DNA of 64,000 nt from Haliscomenobacter hydrossis DSM 1100. GTDB taxonomy: Bacteria > Bacteroidota > Bacteroidia > Chitinophagales > Saprospiraceae. Below, piece by piece: positions 48,000 through 56,151 of the stretch. Position 1 is the stretch's first letter; each line of letters opens with the position of its first letter. The position numbers were made by a program, and so were the translations under genes. The notes below the pieces were generated by a model that searched no databases, was not told where the DNA came from, and worked only from the letters and a program-made list of their open reading frames with translations. Where the stretch lies: assembly GCF_000212735.1 (NCBI RefSeq), contig NC_015510.1:2940315-3004314 (forward strand). The letters run 5' to 3'.

Positions 48000-50675
48000 A
48001 TGAAAAAGATTATTTCTACCCAACTGTTGTTATTGTCGATTGTAGCCCTCAGTGCACAACAGCCTTTAACTAAACCGGCCCAAGACACCACTAAGAAACC
48101 TGGTCAGCAATGGCAAGGTCAAAGACCTGCTCAAACTGGCGCTCAGCCAGGGCAAGCACCCGCCGCTGGTGGTCCTCCGGCTGCCTGGCAGGCTCAAGGC
48201 CCTAGCATTACTGGCCGTATCGCGGGAGTCCTGCTGGATTCTTCGTCTCGCCAACCCGTAGAATTTGCTACGGTGGTGCTCATCAATTCCCAATCGCAAA
48301 AACAATTGGACGGGGTCGTTACCGACGACAAAGGCATTTTTAAATTTCCGGAAGTGACTCTGGGCAAATACGACCTGGTCGTTTCCTTTATCGGCTACCG
48401 CAGTAAAACGCTCAAAGGCATTACCCTTACGCCTCAAAAACCGGATTATTCCACGGGTAATTTTTTCCTCGCGGCAGAAAGTGTCAACCTGGCTACGGTA
48501 GAGGTGGTCGGGCAACAAGCCGTGATGGAAAACAAAATTGACAAGTTTGTCTACAATGCCGACAAAGACATTACCAGCAGTGTGGGTGATGCCTCCGATG
48601 TGTTGCAAAGAGTACCCTTATTGGCAGTGGATGGTGATGGCAACCTCTCCTTGCGCGGCTCCAGCAACTTGCAAATTTTGATCAATGGCAAAGCTTCCGC
48701 TCTATTTTCAGGCGGAAACGTTGGCGATGCCCTGAAGTCAATCCCGGCAGACCAGATCAAAAGTGTCGAAGTGATCACAAACCCTTCCGCCAAATACGAT
48801 GGGGAAGGTAGCGCGGGGATCGTCAACATCATTACCAAGAAAAAATCTGCCGAGGGTTTTACGGGTACAGTGTCAGCCTCGGGGGGTACCCGTGCCAACA
48901 ATGCCAATCTTTCCCTGAACTACCAAAGAGGGCGGTTTGGTTTGAATTTCAACGGTGGAAGTTTTTATACCCCTCCACGGCCTTCCAGTTCAACTTTCCT
49001 GCGGGAAGATTTCCTGAGTACTGGAACCCGTACCCTGGATCAGGTCACCAATGGCAACAGCAGCTATTACGGCCCCAGAGGAACCTTAGGCATGAACTAC
49101 GACATCAACGCCTACAACAGCATCAACTCCTCTTTGACCTTTAATGGTTTTGGGCAAATATCTGACAATACTACCGAAGCATTGTTTCTCGATCCGGCCA
49201 GCAATTTCCGCCAGGAATATACCCGGGTTGCCGAAGCAAATTCGCTGCGGGGCGGATTTGACTGGAACTCTGACTATCGGCGTACTTTCAAAACACCGGA
49301 ACAGGAGCTTGCTTTTTCTTTCCAGCTTACCGGCCAAAACAGTTTGACCAAAAATACATTGAGCCAGGAGGGCGATGACCCCAGTCTGTTGCGCAACGAA
49401 AAAAACGACAACCGTGGCATCAATTTGGAAACAACCCTGCAACTCGATTATGCCCATCCTTTTAGCAAAAAAGTAAAACTGGAAACGGGCATCAAAGGGG
49501 TCATGCGCGACATCGACAGTGATTTCTCTTACAGTGCGTTCAACCAGGACAATCAGCAATATGTAGCAGACCCTCAGCGCTCTGATGTGTTCCTTTACGA
49601 CCAAAACGTATTGGCGGGTTATGCTTCTTTCAACATCAAGTTGGGCGAAAAATGGGGAATTATTGCGGGTACGCGCTACGAGCACACCGACATTGCCGGA
49701 AAATACCGCAATGAAGAACGGGTCCCTTTTGCTTCGGATTACGACAACTTTTTACCCAGCATCATCATCAACCGCAATTTGAAAAAACCGGGTTCTTCGG
49801 TCAAACTGAGTTATGCCAACCGCATTCAACGCCCCAGTTTGCGCTTTGTAAACCCTTACATCGAGCTTACCGACCCTCGCGACATTACGGTGGGTACGCC
49901 ACTGTTGTTTCCTGAACAAACCGACCAGCTTGAGTTTAATTACAACACCTTTTTAAAAGGAGGAACGGTCATCAATGCCGGGATTTTTACCCGCTTCACC
50001 AACGCCATCATCGAACCTTTCACCATCGTCATCAACGATACCGACAACATTCCCGCCGAACAAGAAGCGTTGATCAACAGCATCAAACCATTCCTGGGGC
50101 AAATTGACGATGGCATCAGCATCACTACGTACCAAAACATCGGCAAAAGTACCACCATCGGATTCAATTTCTTCAGTTCGGTGACCATCAAAAAGGTACA
50201 GTTCCGGGGTGGAGCCACGGTTTCACACTACACCGGCGAAGGTATCCTGGCTGGTGAACGGGTCAGTAATTCGGGCATTGTTTGGAATGGTAACCTCAAT
50301 TTTACCTGGACCATGTCCAAAAGCCTCAAGTTTGAAGCCAATGGATTTTACCTCTCCCCTCGGGTGGGTATTCAAGGGGTACGTTCTGCATATACGCGGA
50401 GTTCTTTTGGCATCCGCAAAGAAATTTGGAAGAAAAAAGGCAGCATCGGGATTGTGGCTGTCCAGCCTTTCCAGCGCGATGTACGTTTCCCTACGCGATT
50501 GGAAGGAGCTACTTTCCGCCAAACCAGTGAATACGCTTTTGCACAGCGCTCTTATGGTCTATCTTTTAGCTATCGATTTGGCAAGCTGGATTTCAACAAG
50601 GCCCCGCGCCAGCGCAATTCCAAGATCAAGAACGATGACTTGAAGGACGGCGGCGGAGAGAACAGCGGGTTCTAA
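48000..50675 (+). CDS. Outer-membrane beta-barrel receptor, tandem paralogue
   Basis: This 891-residue protein shares the full layout of the preceding receptor: signal peptide (ISTQLLLLSIVALSAQ), carboxypeptidase-regulatory domain, plug (DVLQRVPLLAVDGDGNLSLR) and barrel ending in SYGLSFSYRFGKLDFN. It differs by a Gln/Pro/Gly-rich insert after the signal (about 22-65) and longer barrel loops, for instance near NDTDNIPAEQEALINSIKPF. It starts 45 nt after the first gene, consistent with one transcript. The pair arose by duplication and may recognise different ligands. A strong terminator follows. Confidence 0.9.
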   Translation: MKKIISTQLLLLSIVALSAQQPLTKPAQDTTKKPGQQWQGQRPAQTGAQPGQAPAAGGPPAAWQAQGPSITGRIAGVLLDSSSRQPVEFATVVLINSQSQKQLDGVVTDDKGIFKFPEVTLGKYDLVVSFIGYRSKTLKGITLTPQKPDYSTGNFFLAAESVNLATVEVVGQQAVMENKIDKFVYNADKDITSSVGDASDVLQRVPLLAVDGDGNLSLRGSSNLQILINGKASALFSGGNVGDALKSIPADQIKSVEVITNPSAKYDGEGSAGIVNIITKKKSAEGFTGTVSASGGTRANNANLSLNYQRGRFGLNFNGGSFYTPPRPSSSTFLREDFLSTGTRTLDQVTNGNSSYYGPRGTLGMNYDINAYNSINSSLTFNGFGQISDNTTEALFLDPASNFRQEYTRVAEANSLRGGFDWNSDYRRTFKTPEQELAFSFQLTGQNSLTKNTLSQEGDDPSLLRNEKNDNRGINLETTLQLDYAHPFSKKVKLETGIKGVMRDIDSDFSYSAFNQDNQQYVADPQRSDVFLYDQNVLAGYASFNIKLGEKWGIIAGTRYEHTDIAGKYRNEERVPFASDYDNFLPSIIINRNLKKPGSSVKLSYANRIQRPSLRFVNPYIELTDPRDITVGTPLLFPEQTDQLEFNYNTFLKGGTVINAGIFTRFTNAIIEPFTIVINDTDNIPAEQEALINSIKPFLGQIDDGISITTYQNIGKSTTIGFNFFSSVTIKKVQFRGGATVSHYTGEGILAGERVSNSGIVWNGNLNFTWTMSKSLKFEANGFYLSPRVGIQGVRSAYTRSSFGIRKEIWKKKGSIGIVAVQPFQRDVRFPTRLEGATFRQTSEYAFAQRSYGLSFSYRFGKLDFNKAPRQRNSKIKNDDLKDGGGENSGF

Positions 50676-50706
50676 ACACTGCGAAAAATCTTCATCAAAT
50701 CAAGCA

Positions 50707-50749
50707 ATAAAAAAGGTGCTTCCTGTTTGATCAGGAGGCACCTTTTTTA
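50707..50749. terminator. Bidirectional terminator between receptor and transporter genes
   Basis: AAAAAAGGTGCTTCCTG pairs with CAGGAGGCACCTTTTTT, with one wobble and a 6-nt loop. The A-tract on the left and T-tract on the right let it act in both directions. The genes on either side are convergent, which fits. Confidence 0.9.
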
Positions 50750-50773
50750 TTGCAATAATACACCACCATCCAA

Positions 50774-50893
50774 TTATTCTTCCTCGTGATGTTCTTTGTG
50801 TGGCGTTTTGACTACCTTCCAAAAGAAGAATATTGTAAATGCTGTTACAATTATATTGGAGCCAAGGTACATGGCTAATGCAGCAGAATTCAT
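50774..50893 (-). CDS. MetS-type small subunit of an NSS transporter
   Basis: This ORF of 39 residues has one membrane helix (MNSAALAMYLGSNIIVTAFT, continuing IFFFW) and a charged, His/Glu-rich cytoplasmic tail (KTPHKEHHEEE). It starts 19 nt after the stop of the NSS transporter gene and is read in the same direction. In Corynebacterium the MetS protein is a similarly short, one-helix partner required by the MetP transporter. Size, topology and position make this its counterpart here. It falls below the length limit of most gene finders. Confidence 0.82.
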   Translation of the reverse strand: MNSAALAMYLGSNIIVTAFTIFFFWKVVKTPHKEHHEEE

Positions 50894-50912
50894 GGCTGTT
50901 GTTTTTTAGAGG

Positions 50913-52499
50913 TTAATGAGTAAATCTGCCTTCACGCAACCGCTTGCGGTAGGCAATGTACACCAAAACGGCAATCCCTATCCAAAGGGCCAAAAGTCCG
51001 ATGCGTGCGATGTTTTGGTACATGATGGTCTTTTCCAAATTCGCAATCACCGCGGGATCCGTAGCTGCGGCAATTTGGGCATACAGCCCGGTATTCATGA
51101 TTTTGTCCCAGTTGGCCGGCATGCTGGCAATCAGTACCCAGCCCAGAATAACTGGTGTAACGTACTGAATGATGTATTTGAAAATGATCGGCACCTTAAT
51201 GTCGGCACCACGGGTAATTTCTTCCCAGCCTTTTTTCATGCCAAAAATCCAGGCAAACAGGATGATTTCAAAGAAGGCGAAAACAACCAGGGAAACCGTA
51301 CCGGCCCAGTGGTCGTATTCATCGAATACCCCATAGTTGAAGAAAAGCACCGTGGGTAAACCCAAAATACCAACCGTGGCACCAAAGGCCCAGGCGGCAT
51401 TTTCTCTTTTCCAACCAAATTCATCCTGCAGGAAGCCCATACAAGGAGTCCCCATGGCCAGAGAAGAAGTAATCCCCGCAAAGAAAAGCAGACCAAACCA
51501 CATCACACTGGCGGCAATGGCCAAAAATGGACCCCATTGCTGAAACAAAAATGGCAGGGTACGGAAACCAAGTCCCAAACCACCCACCTTATTCACCAAT
51601 TCCAGCATACCATCGATACCAAAATACCCTACGGTAATCGGAATCACGATGGCCCCACCCAAACATACTTCTACAAATTCGTTCATCCAGCCCGCACTCA
51701 TCGCGTTGAGCGCAACGTCGTCGCGGGATCGCAGATAGGAAGAATAACATTGGATGCTACCCATCCCCACCGACAGCGTAAAAAAGATTTGCCCCGCCGC
51801 GGCCAGCCAGACTTTGGGCGACCAAATGGTGGAAAAGTCGGGAGTCCACAAATAATTCAAGCCATCGGTACCGGCATACAAGGCATTGTTGGTTCCAGGT
51901 TGTAGTGAAACCCCACGAATTGCCAGGATAACGCCAAATAGAATCAACAAAGGCATGCCAATTTTTGCTACCTTTTCTACACCGCCACTCAAGCCACGGG
52001 AAAGAATCCAGGTGTTGAGCAACAAACAAATGACCCAAAAAATGATGGGTTGAGCATCACTCAAACTGGTATAATTGGTGAAAAAGTTGGCGACTTCATC
52101 CCGGGTTTGACCGTCAAAAGTACCCGCCACCGAGTGCCAGATATAGCCCAATGTCCAACTCTCCAGGTAGCAATAATACGCGGCTACTGCCAGGTTGGTG
52201 AAGATACCAAACACCCCGATGTACTTCCAAAACGCTTGTTTGGACATAGAATCCAGGATGAAAGGGGTACTGTGGTGACCGTATTTGCCGCCAAAACGCC
52301 CCATCGACCATTCTACAAACAACAAGGGGATGCCCATCAGTAAAAAACAAACCAGGTAGGGAATGATAAAGGTGCCACCGCCATTCTGGATGGCTTGTAC
52401 TGGAAAGCGCAGAAAGTTACCAAGACCAACCGCGTTGCCGGCCATGGCCAGGACCAGGCCAACCCGGGAGCCCCAGGATTCTGTGTTGCTACTACTCAT
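50913..52499 (-). CDS. Sodium-dependent NSS (SNF) family amino-acid transporter
   Basis: ATG 52499 gives 528 residues (a longer frame from 52523 adds eight polar residues). About 12 membrane segments begin with the NSS signature SRVGLVLAMAGNAVGLGNFL, followed by RFPVQAIQNGGGTFIIPYL, the sodium- and substrate-binding helix 1. Helix 6-like and later conserved pieces include FFTLSVGMGSIQCYSSYL. The family couples sodium to uptake of amino acids or related amines. The small MetS-like gene 19 nt downstream suggests methionine or alanine transport, although the substrate is inferred. Confidence 0.93.
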   Translation of the reverse strand: MSSSNTESWGSRVGLVLAMAGNAVGLGNFLRFPVQAIQNGGGTFIIPYLVCFLLMGIPLLFVEWSMGRFGGKYGHHSTPFILDSMSKQAFWKYIGVFGIFTNLAVAAYYCYLESWTLGYIWHSVAGTFDGQTRDEVANFFTNYTSLSDAQPIIFWVICLLLNTWILSRGLSGGVEKVAKIGMPLLILFGVILAIRGVSLQPGTNNALYAGTDGLNYLWTPDFSTIWSPKVWLAAAGQIFFTLSVGMGSIQCYSSYLRSRDDVALNAMSAGWMNEFVEVCLGGAIVIPITVGYFGIDGMLELVNKVGGLGLGFRTLPFLFQQWGPFLAIAASVMWFGLLFFAGITSSLAMGTPCMGFLQDEFGWKRENAAWAFGATVGILGLPTVLFFNYGVFDEYDHWAGTVSLVVFAFFEIILFAWIFGMKKGWEEITRGADIKVPIIFKYIIQYVTPVILGWVLIASMPANWDKIMNTGLYAQIAAATDPAVIANLEKTIMYQNIARIGLLALWIGIAVLVYIAYRKRLREGRFTH

Positions 52500-52613
52500 A
52501 CCATTTGTTAGGTTAGTGATCAAATAAGGTTTTATTTGTATAAAACTGTTAAACGCTCGGGTTTGCGAATGAAGGTAAAAGGATTATTTTATTTCGCAAA
52601 GAGTTTTTTTCGG

Positions 52614-52700
52614 GGTTCAAAGGTTCGGGGGTTCGGGAGTTCGAGGGTTGGGAGCGTTGCGCTTTAGAACCCTCGAACGTCGAACCCTCGAACCCCCGAG
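52614..52700. repeat. GAACCCTC-family palindrome, copy 2
   Basis: The left arm GGTTCGGGGGTTCGGGAGTT followed by CGAGGGTT is complementary to AACCCTCGAACGTCGAACCC on the right. A short GAGCGTTGCGCTTTAG centre forms the loop. It ends 2 nt before the stop complement of the dCTP deaminase gene at 52703, so it lies at that gene's 3' end. Confidence 0.87.
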
Positions 52701-52702
52701 CT

Positions 52703-53239
52703 TTAGAACTTGTTTTTCCACATCATACTCTCCACTGGCTTCACCGTCCGGGTATTGTACTTCGCGTCGGTCTTGAGGTTATAGTAGCGTTCGATCTCCC
52801 CTTCCACGGCAAAATAAATGAGTTGCCCGATGGGCATACCTGTATATACCCGCACGGGTTGGGTACAAGAAATTTCGAGGGTCCAGGTATTGCAAAAACC
52901 TACATCCCCCTTGCCTGCAGTAGCGTGGATATCGATGCCCAGGCGGCCTACACTGGATTTACCTTCCAAAAAAGGAACCGCATTGTGCGTTTCGGTATAT
53001 TCTTCGGTTACCCCGAGGTACAAGATGCCGGGGTGCAGTACAAAGCCTGTTTCGGGGATCTCGAAATGTTCGATTTCATTGTGCTTGCGGGCATCCAGAA
53101 CCTGGTCTTTGTACATGGCCAGCCATTTGCCCAGATGTACATCGTATGAATTGGTGCCTAAACAATCGCGGCGAAAGGGTTCAATGACAATTTTTTTGGT
53201 CTCGATGGACTCCAGTATTTTTTTATCCGAAAAAATCAT
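52703..53239 (-). CDS. dcd: dCTP deaminase
   Basis: ATG 53239 gives 178 residues, close to the usual 180-190. The protein has the family pattern: LGTNSYDVHLGKW, PGILYLGVTEE and the active-site loop GKSSVGRLGIDIHATA with Arg99, followed by NTWTLEIS with catalytic Glu122. It converts dCTP to dUTP, a step in dTTP synthesis. Some relatives are bifunctional and also hydrolyse dUTP, which cannot be decided here. Palindromes border it on both sides, at its 3' end and upstream of its start. Confidence 0.92.
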   Translation of the reverse strand: MIFSDKKILESIETKKIVIEPFRRDCLGTNSYDVHLGKWLAMYKDQVLDARKHNEIEHFEIPETGFVLHPGILYLGVTEEYTETHNAVPFLEGKSSVGRLGIDIHATAGKGDVGFCNTWTLEISCTQPVRVYTGMPIGQLIYFAVEGEIERYYNLKTDAKYNTRTVKPVESMMWKNKF

Positions 53240-53306
53240 GAATCGCGTGGTTTTCTTTGAGCGACCAAGGTACAAAATAATATTTTCAGCCCATAATGGG
53301 TCTTAG

Positions 53307-53460
53307 GAACGGAAATGAAATCAAGTTACAAAGTTGGCTCGGCTATTTTTTGATTTAGCAAGGCGAGAGGAAGGCGCATAGTGAACTACGCAACTGACGA
53401 GTAACGCAGCAAAATCAAAAAAGAGTCTGCCAGATTGTAACTTGATTTCATTTCCGTTCC
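53307..53460. repeat. MITE-like palindrome with 26-bp perfect terminal inverted repeats
   Basis: GGAACGGAAATGAAATCAAG plus TTACAA (53307-53332) is an exact reverse complement of 53435-53460. The pairing continues imperfectly through GCTATTTTTTGATTTAGC and GCAAAATCAAAAAAGAG around a 45-nt loop. Both ends are flanked by TTA (53304-53306 and 53461-53463), which would fit a 3-bp target duplication. The right-hand TTA is the complement of the stop codon of the WD40 gene. No transposase is encoded inside. Confidence 0.85.
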
Positions 53461-54372
53461 TTAGCCTTGTCGCCAAACCATCAAACTGCGGTCGTCGCTG
53501 GCTGAAACCAACTGGTTTTGGTGAGTAGTCCAGAGCAGGGAATTCACTGAATTGACGTGACAACGATCACGAATGGTGTCCAATACTTTGTGCAATTGAA
53601 AGGTCTGAGCATCCCAGATCTTGATGGTCTTGTCGCGGCTAGCGGTGGCAAAAAGTGCGCCGCCGGGCTGAAAAACAATGTCGTTGATGGTGAACCAGTG
53701 TGCCGCTTGCGCGCTGAGGTTGTGCAGACCATCGGCATCCCATACTTTCAACATGGCGTCTCTTCCCCCACTGAGCAGGTATTTGCCATCAGGAGAAAAC
53801 TGTACACTAAACACCGAATGGCTATGCGCTGCTTTGATACTGGCTTTTACCTGAAAACTGTGCACATCCAGGAGGTAGATGTTCCGGTCGCTAGCCCCCA
53901 CTGCCAACTCTTGCCGCGCCGGGCAGTACGCCAATCCCCGCAAACTTTGGTGACTGAGTTGGATGCTCTCCAGGGTACGCCCCTCGTGTACATCCCAACG
54001 GGTGAGTATGCCATCTCCTCCTGCGGTGAATACCTGATCGGCAACGCGCAAGATGCGGTATACTCCTTTACGGTGGTGGGCAATGTTTTTGGTGCGCTCG
54101 GGCTGAGTCAAATCCACCCAATGCACCCCTCCATTCATGTTGCCCACTACGACCTGATCCAGATCTGGCAAATGTTGCAGCGAAAAAATCTGGGTATCTA
54201 CTTTGGCGATCAATTTGCCCAGTTCGGGTTCGTCCAGATCCCAACGCACTACCCAGCCATCGCCGGCACCCGACAAGATGTAGCGCGGGTCTTGGGTGGC
54301 ACTCAAGGCAAAAACAGAGGCGTTGTGGCCTGTGAGGACGGCGTGGCGATGGATATCGAGAATGGTTTTCAT
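53461..54372 (-). CDS. WD40-repeat protein, single seven-bladed propeller
   Basis: ATG 54372 gives 303 residues. Seven WD40 blades can be seen by their strand-D endings (VRWDLDE, VHWVDL, TRWDV, YLLDV, KVWDAD, KIWDAQ, MVWRQG), each preceded by GH or SGGxD-type turns such as LSGAGDG and LSGGRDA. There is no signal peptide, so it is probably cytoplasmic and acts as a protein-interaction scaffold. No enzyme domain is attached. Its stop codon borders the MITE-like repeat. Confidence 0.9.
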   Translation of the reverse strand: MKTILDIHRHAVLTGHNASVFALSATQDPRYILSGAGDGWVVRWDLDEPELGKLIAKVDTQIFSLQHLPDLDQVVVGNMNGGVHWVDLTQPERTKNIAHHRKGVYRILRVADQVFTAGGDGILTRWDVHEGRTLESIQLSHQSLRGLAYCPARQELAVGASDRNIYLLDVHSFQVKASIKAAHSHSVFSVQFSPDGKYLLSGGRDAMLKVWDADGLHNLSAQAAHWFTINDIVFQPGGALFATASRDKTIKIWDAQTFQLHKVLDTIRDRCHVNSVNSLLWTTHQNQLVSASDDRSLMVWRQG

Positions 54373-54435
54373 AGGATACAAAAATCTGCTGCAAAGTTGA
54401 AAAAAATTATCTTTAACGCGTTTTAATATTCATCC

Positions 54436-55131
54436 ATGCCATTAACTCATCAAGAGAAACTTATCGGCACCTCTGCCCAATGCGCATTGTGGCGCATCGA
54501 AGAACCAGAAGAATGGTTTTTGCAACAGCTGCAATTGAGTCCAGTTGAGCATGCGGAACTTGAATCCATCAAAGGCTGGCGCAGAATGGAATGGTTGGCC
54601 GTAAGGCAATTGGTGGCCGAACTGGTACCTGGAGCAGGACGATCGGTTTTGGTCAAAGACGAACATGGCAAACCCCATTTGCACAACAGCAGCCTACACG
54701 TTTCTATCAGCCACTCGCATCACCTGGCTGCCGCCATGGTGGGCGAAACCATCGTTGGTATTGATATTCAGAAAATTGTAGAAAAAATCGGACGTTTGGC
54801 ACCCCGGTTTTTGAGCGCAGCGGAGTTGGATTTTATCCCTCCAGTGCAGCATCGGATTGAGCAATTGCACGTATGCTGGTGCGCCAAAGAGGCCTTGTAC
54901 AAGGCCTATGGCAAACGAGAGATCGATTTTTGCGTGCATCTCCTGCTCGATCCTTTTGTTTATTCTCCCTCAGGAGGTGAATTTAAAGGTCGGGTGATTA
55001 AAGGGGATTTTGTAGCGGAATTTGAGCTGCGTTATGTGTTGGTTGAGGGTTGTATGTTGGTTACGGCCGTCACACCAATTCTTCGCGCCAACTCCCTTCC
55101 GTTTGTTGCAGATTGGCCTGTTCAAACATGA
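54436..55131 (+). CDS. 4'-phosphopantetheinyl transferase
   Basis: This 231-residue protein fits the Sfp/AcpT-type family: VSISHSHHLAAAMV (88-102), the metal-binding VGIDIQKI (Asp110) and the signature WCAKEALYKAYG (Glu152, Lys156). It transfers phosphopantetheine from CoA to carrier proteins of fatty-acid, polyketide or peptide synthesis. The two-part, Sfp-like length separates it from AcpS. It diverges from the WD40 gene upstream and overlaps the convergent membrane-protein gene by 62 nt at its 3' end. Confidence 0.92.
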   Translation: MPLTHQEKLIGTSAQCALWRIEEPEEWFLQQLQLSPVEHAELESIKGWRRMEWLAVRQLVAELVPGAGRSVLVKDEHGKPHLHNSSLHVSISHSHHLAAAMVGETIVGIDIQKIVEKIGRLAPRFLSAAELDFIPPVQHRIEQLHVCWCAKEALYKAYGKREIDFCVHLLLDPFVYSPSGGEFKGRVIKGDFVAEFELRYVLVEGCMLVTAVTPILRANSLPFVADWPVQT

Positions 55132-55882
55132 CAATAGAAACCGTTACGGCGGTAACCAATGTCCCGATAACCGGACCTATAAAAGGCACCAAAAAACAGA
55201 TCCGCAGCACGATGCCAACGGCCAGTGCAATTCCGGGAAATTTAAGCGAATATTTAAAACTCTCCTTGATCTTTAAACCGAAGATTTCATTGTAGTTGTC
55301 CAACACCAGCATACCCATAAAAAAACAGTGAATCAGGAACATCAGCGGCTCTTTCAATAAAGACAAGCCCGGCAAATTGCTGATGATCGGCGTAATGATG
55401 GAGACGACAATACTTTCCGCGATCATACACATCAGACCCAAAACCATAATGCGGATCTGGGCTTTGATGAAATCATTGAGCCGAGGCTCCTTCATTTTGT
55501 CTTTCATCAAAATATCTACCGCCCGGTGACAGACGTGAAAAATGAAAATTTCCATTAAAATAAGAATGCCATACCGGAAGCCTTCATTGGTAAAAAACTC
55601 CCATTGGCTTTTGGCCATATTGTCGAAAAAGTTCCCCATCGAACTCATCAAAGCCATGGCATTGGACGTGTCGACTTTATTCACGGAGCTGAGCACATTC
55701 CCCAAGGTTTTTATGCCCGCAACGATGGCGATAAAAACAAGAATTTTATTGACCCAACCATAGCGCAAAAATCCCTCCCAAAGACGATTGTCGCGAAAAA
55801 AGCGAATGGCCGCCGGAATGGAATGCAGCGTATACAAAAATTGGGTAAAATGCTCTTTCAGCGTAGTACTAAAATTCGACAT
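55070..55882 (-). CDS. EI24/CysZ-like integral membrane protein
   Basis: This 270-residue protein has about five or six membrane segments (VNKILVFIAIVAGIKTLG, FRYGILILMEIFIFHVCH, IRIMVLGLMCMIAESIVVSI, LVPFIGPVIGTLVTAVTVSI). The LVPFIGP turn and the final hydrophobic stretch resemble the EI24/CysZ family, whose bacterial members include sulfate transporters. Function here is uncertain. Its last 62 nt overlap the phosphopantetheinyl transferase gene on the opposite strand. The longer gap to the symporter gene at 56152 shows no other gene. Confidence 0.7.
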   Translation of the reverse strand: MSNFSTTLKEHFTQFLYTLHSIPAAIRFFRDNRLWEGFLRYGWVNKILVFIAIVAGIKTLGNVLSSVNKVDTSNAMALMSSMGNFFDNMAKSQWEFFTNEGFRYGILILMEIFIFHVCHRAVDILMKDKMKEPRLNDFIKAQIRIMVLGLMCMIAESIVVSIITPIISNLPGLSLLKEPLMFLIHCFFMGMLVLDNYNEIFGLKIKESFKYSLKFPGIALAVGIVLRICFLVPFIGPVIGTLVTAVTVSIVMFEQANLQQTEGSWREELV

Positions 55883-56151
55883 GGTGTGGTAGTTAGTTGA
55901 TCATAGGGGAAAGTCTTGCCTAAAGATAAAGTACAAAATACCTTTCCGTAAGTGAATTTACGATCAGCAGGCGTATTTTCTGGATAAACACTCCTTTCCT
56001 GCTTGCTAAGACGTGCCGAAAAGCCCGCAGGTTACGCAAACCAGCCTTTTTTTCAATTGTCCATTTCCCGGCAATTTTAATTTGCCCAATCCTAGGTTTT
56101 TCGGCTTTGTTGCTATCTTGTAAGCTGAAACCAAATTGCAGCAAACACGAG

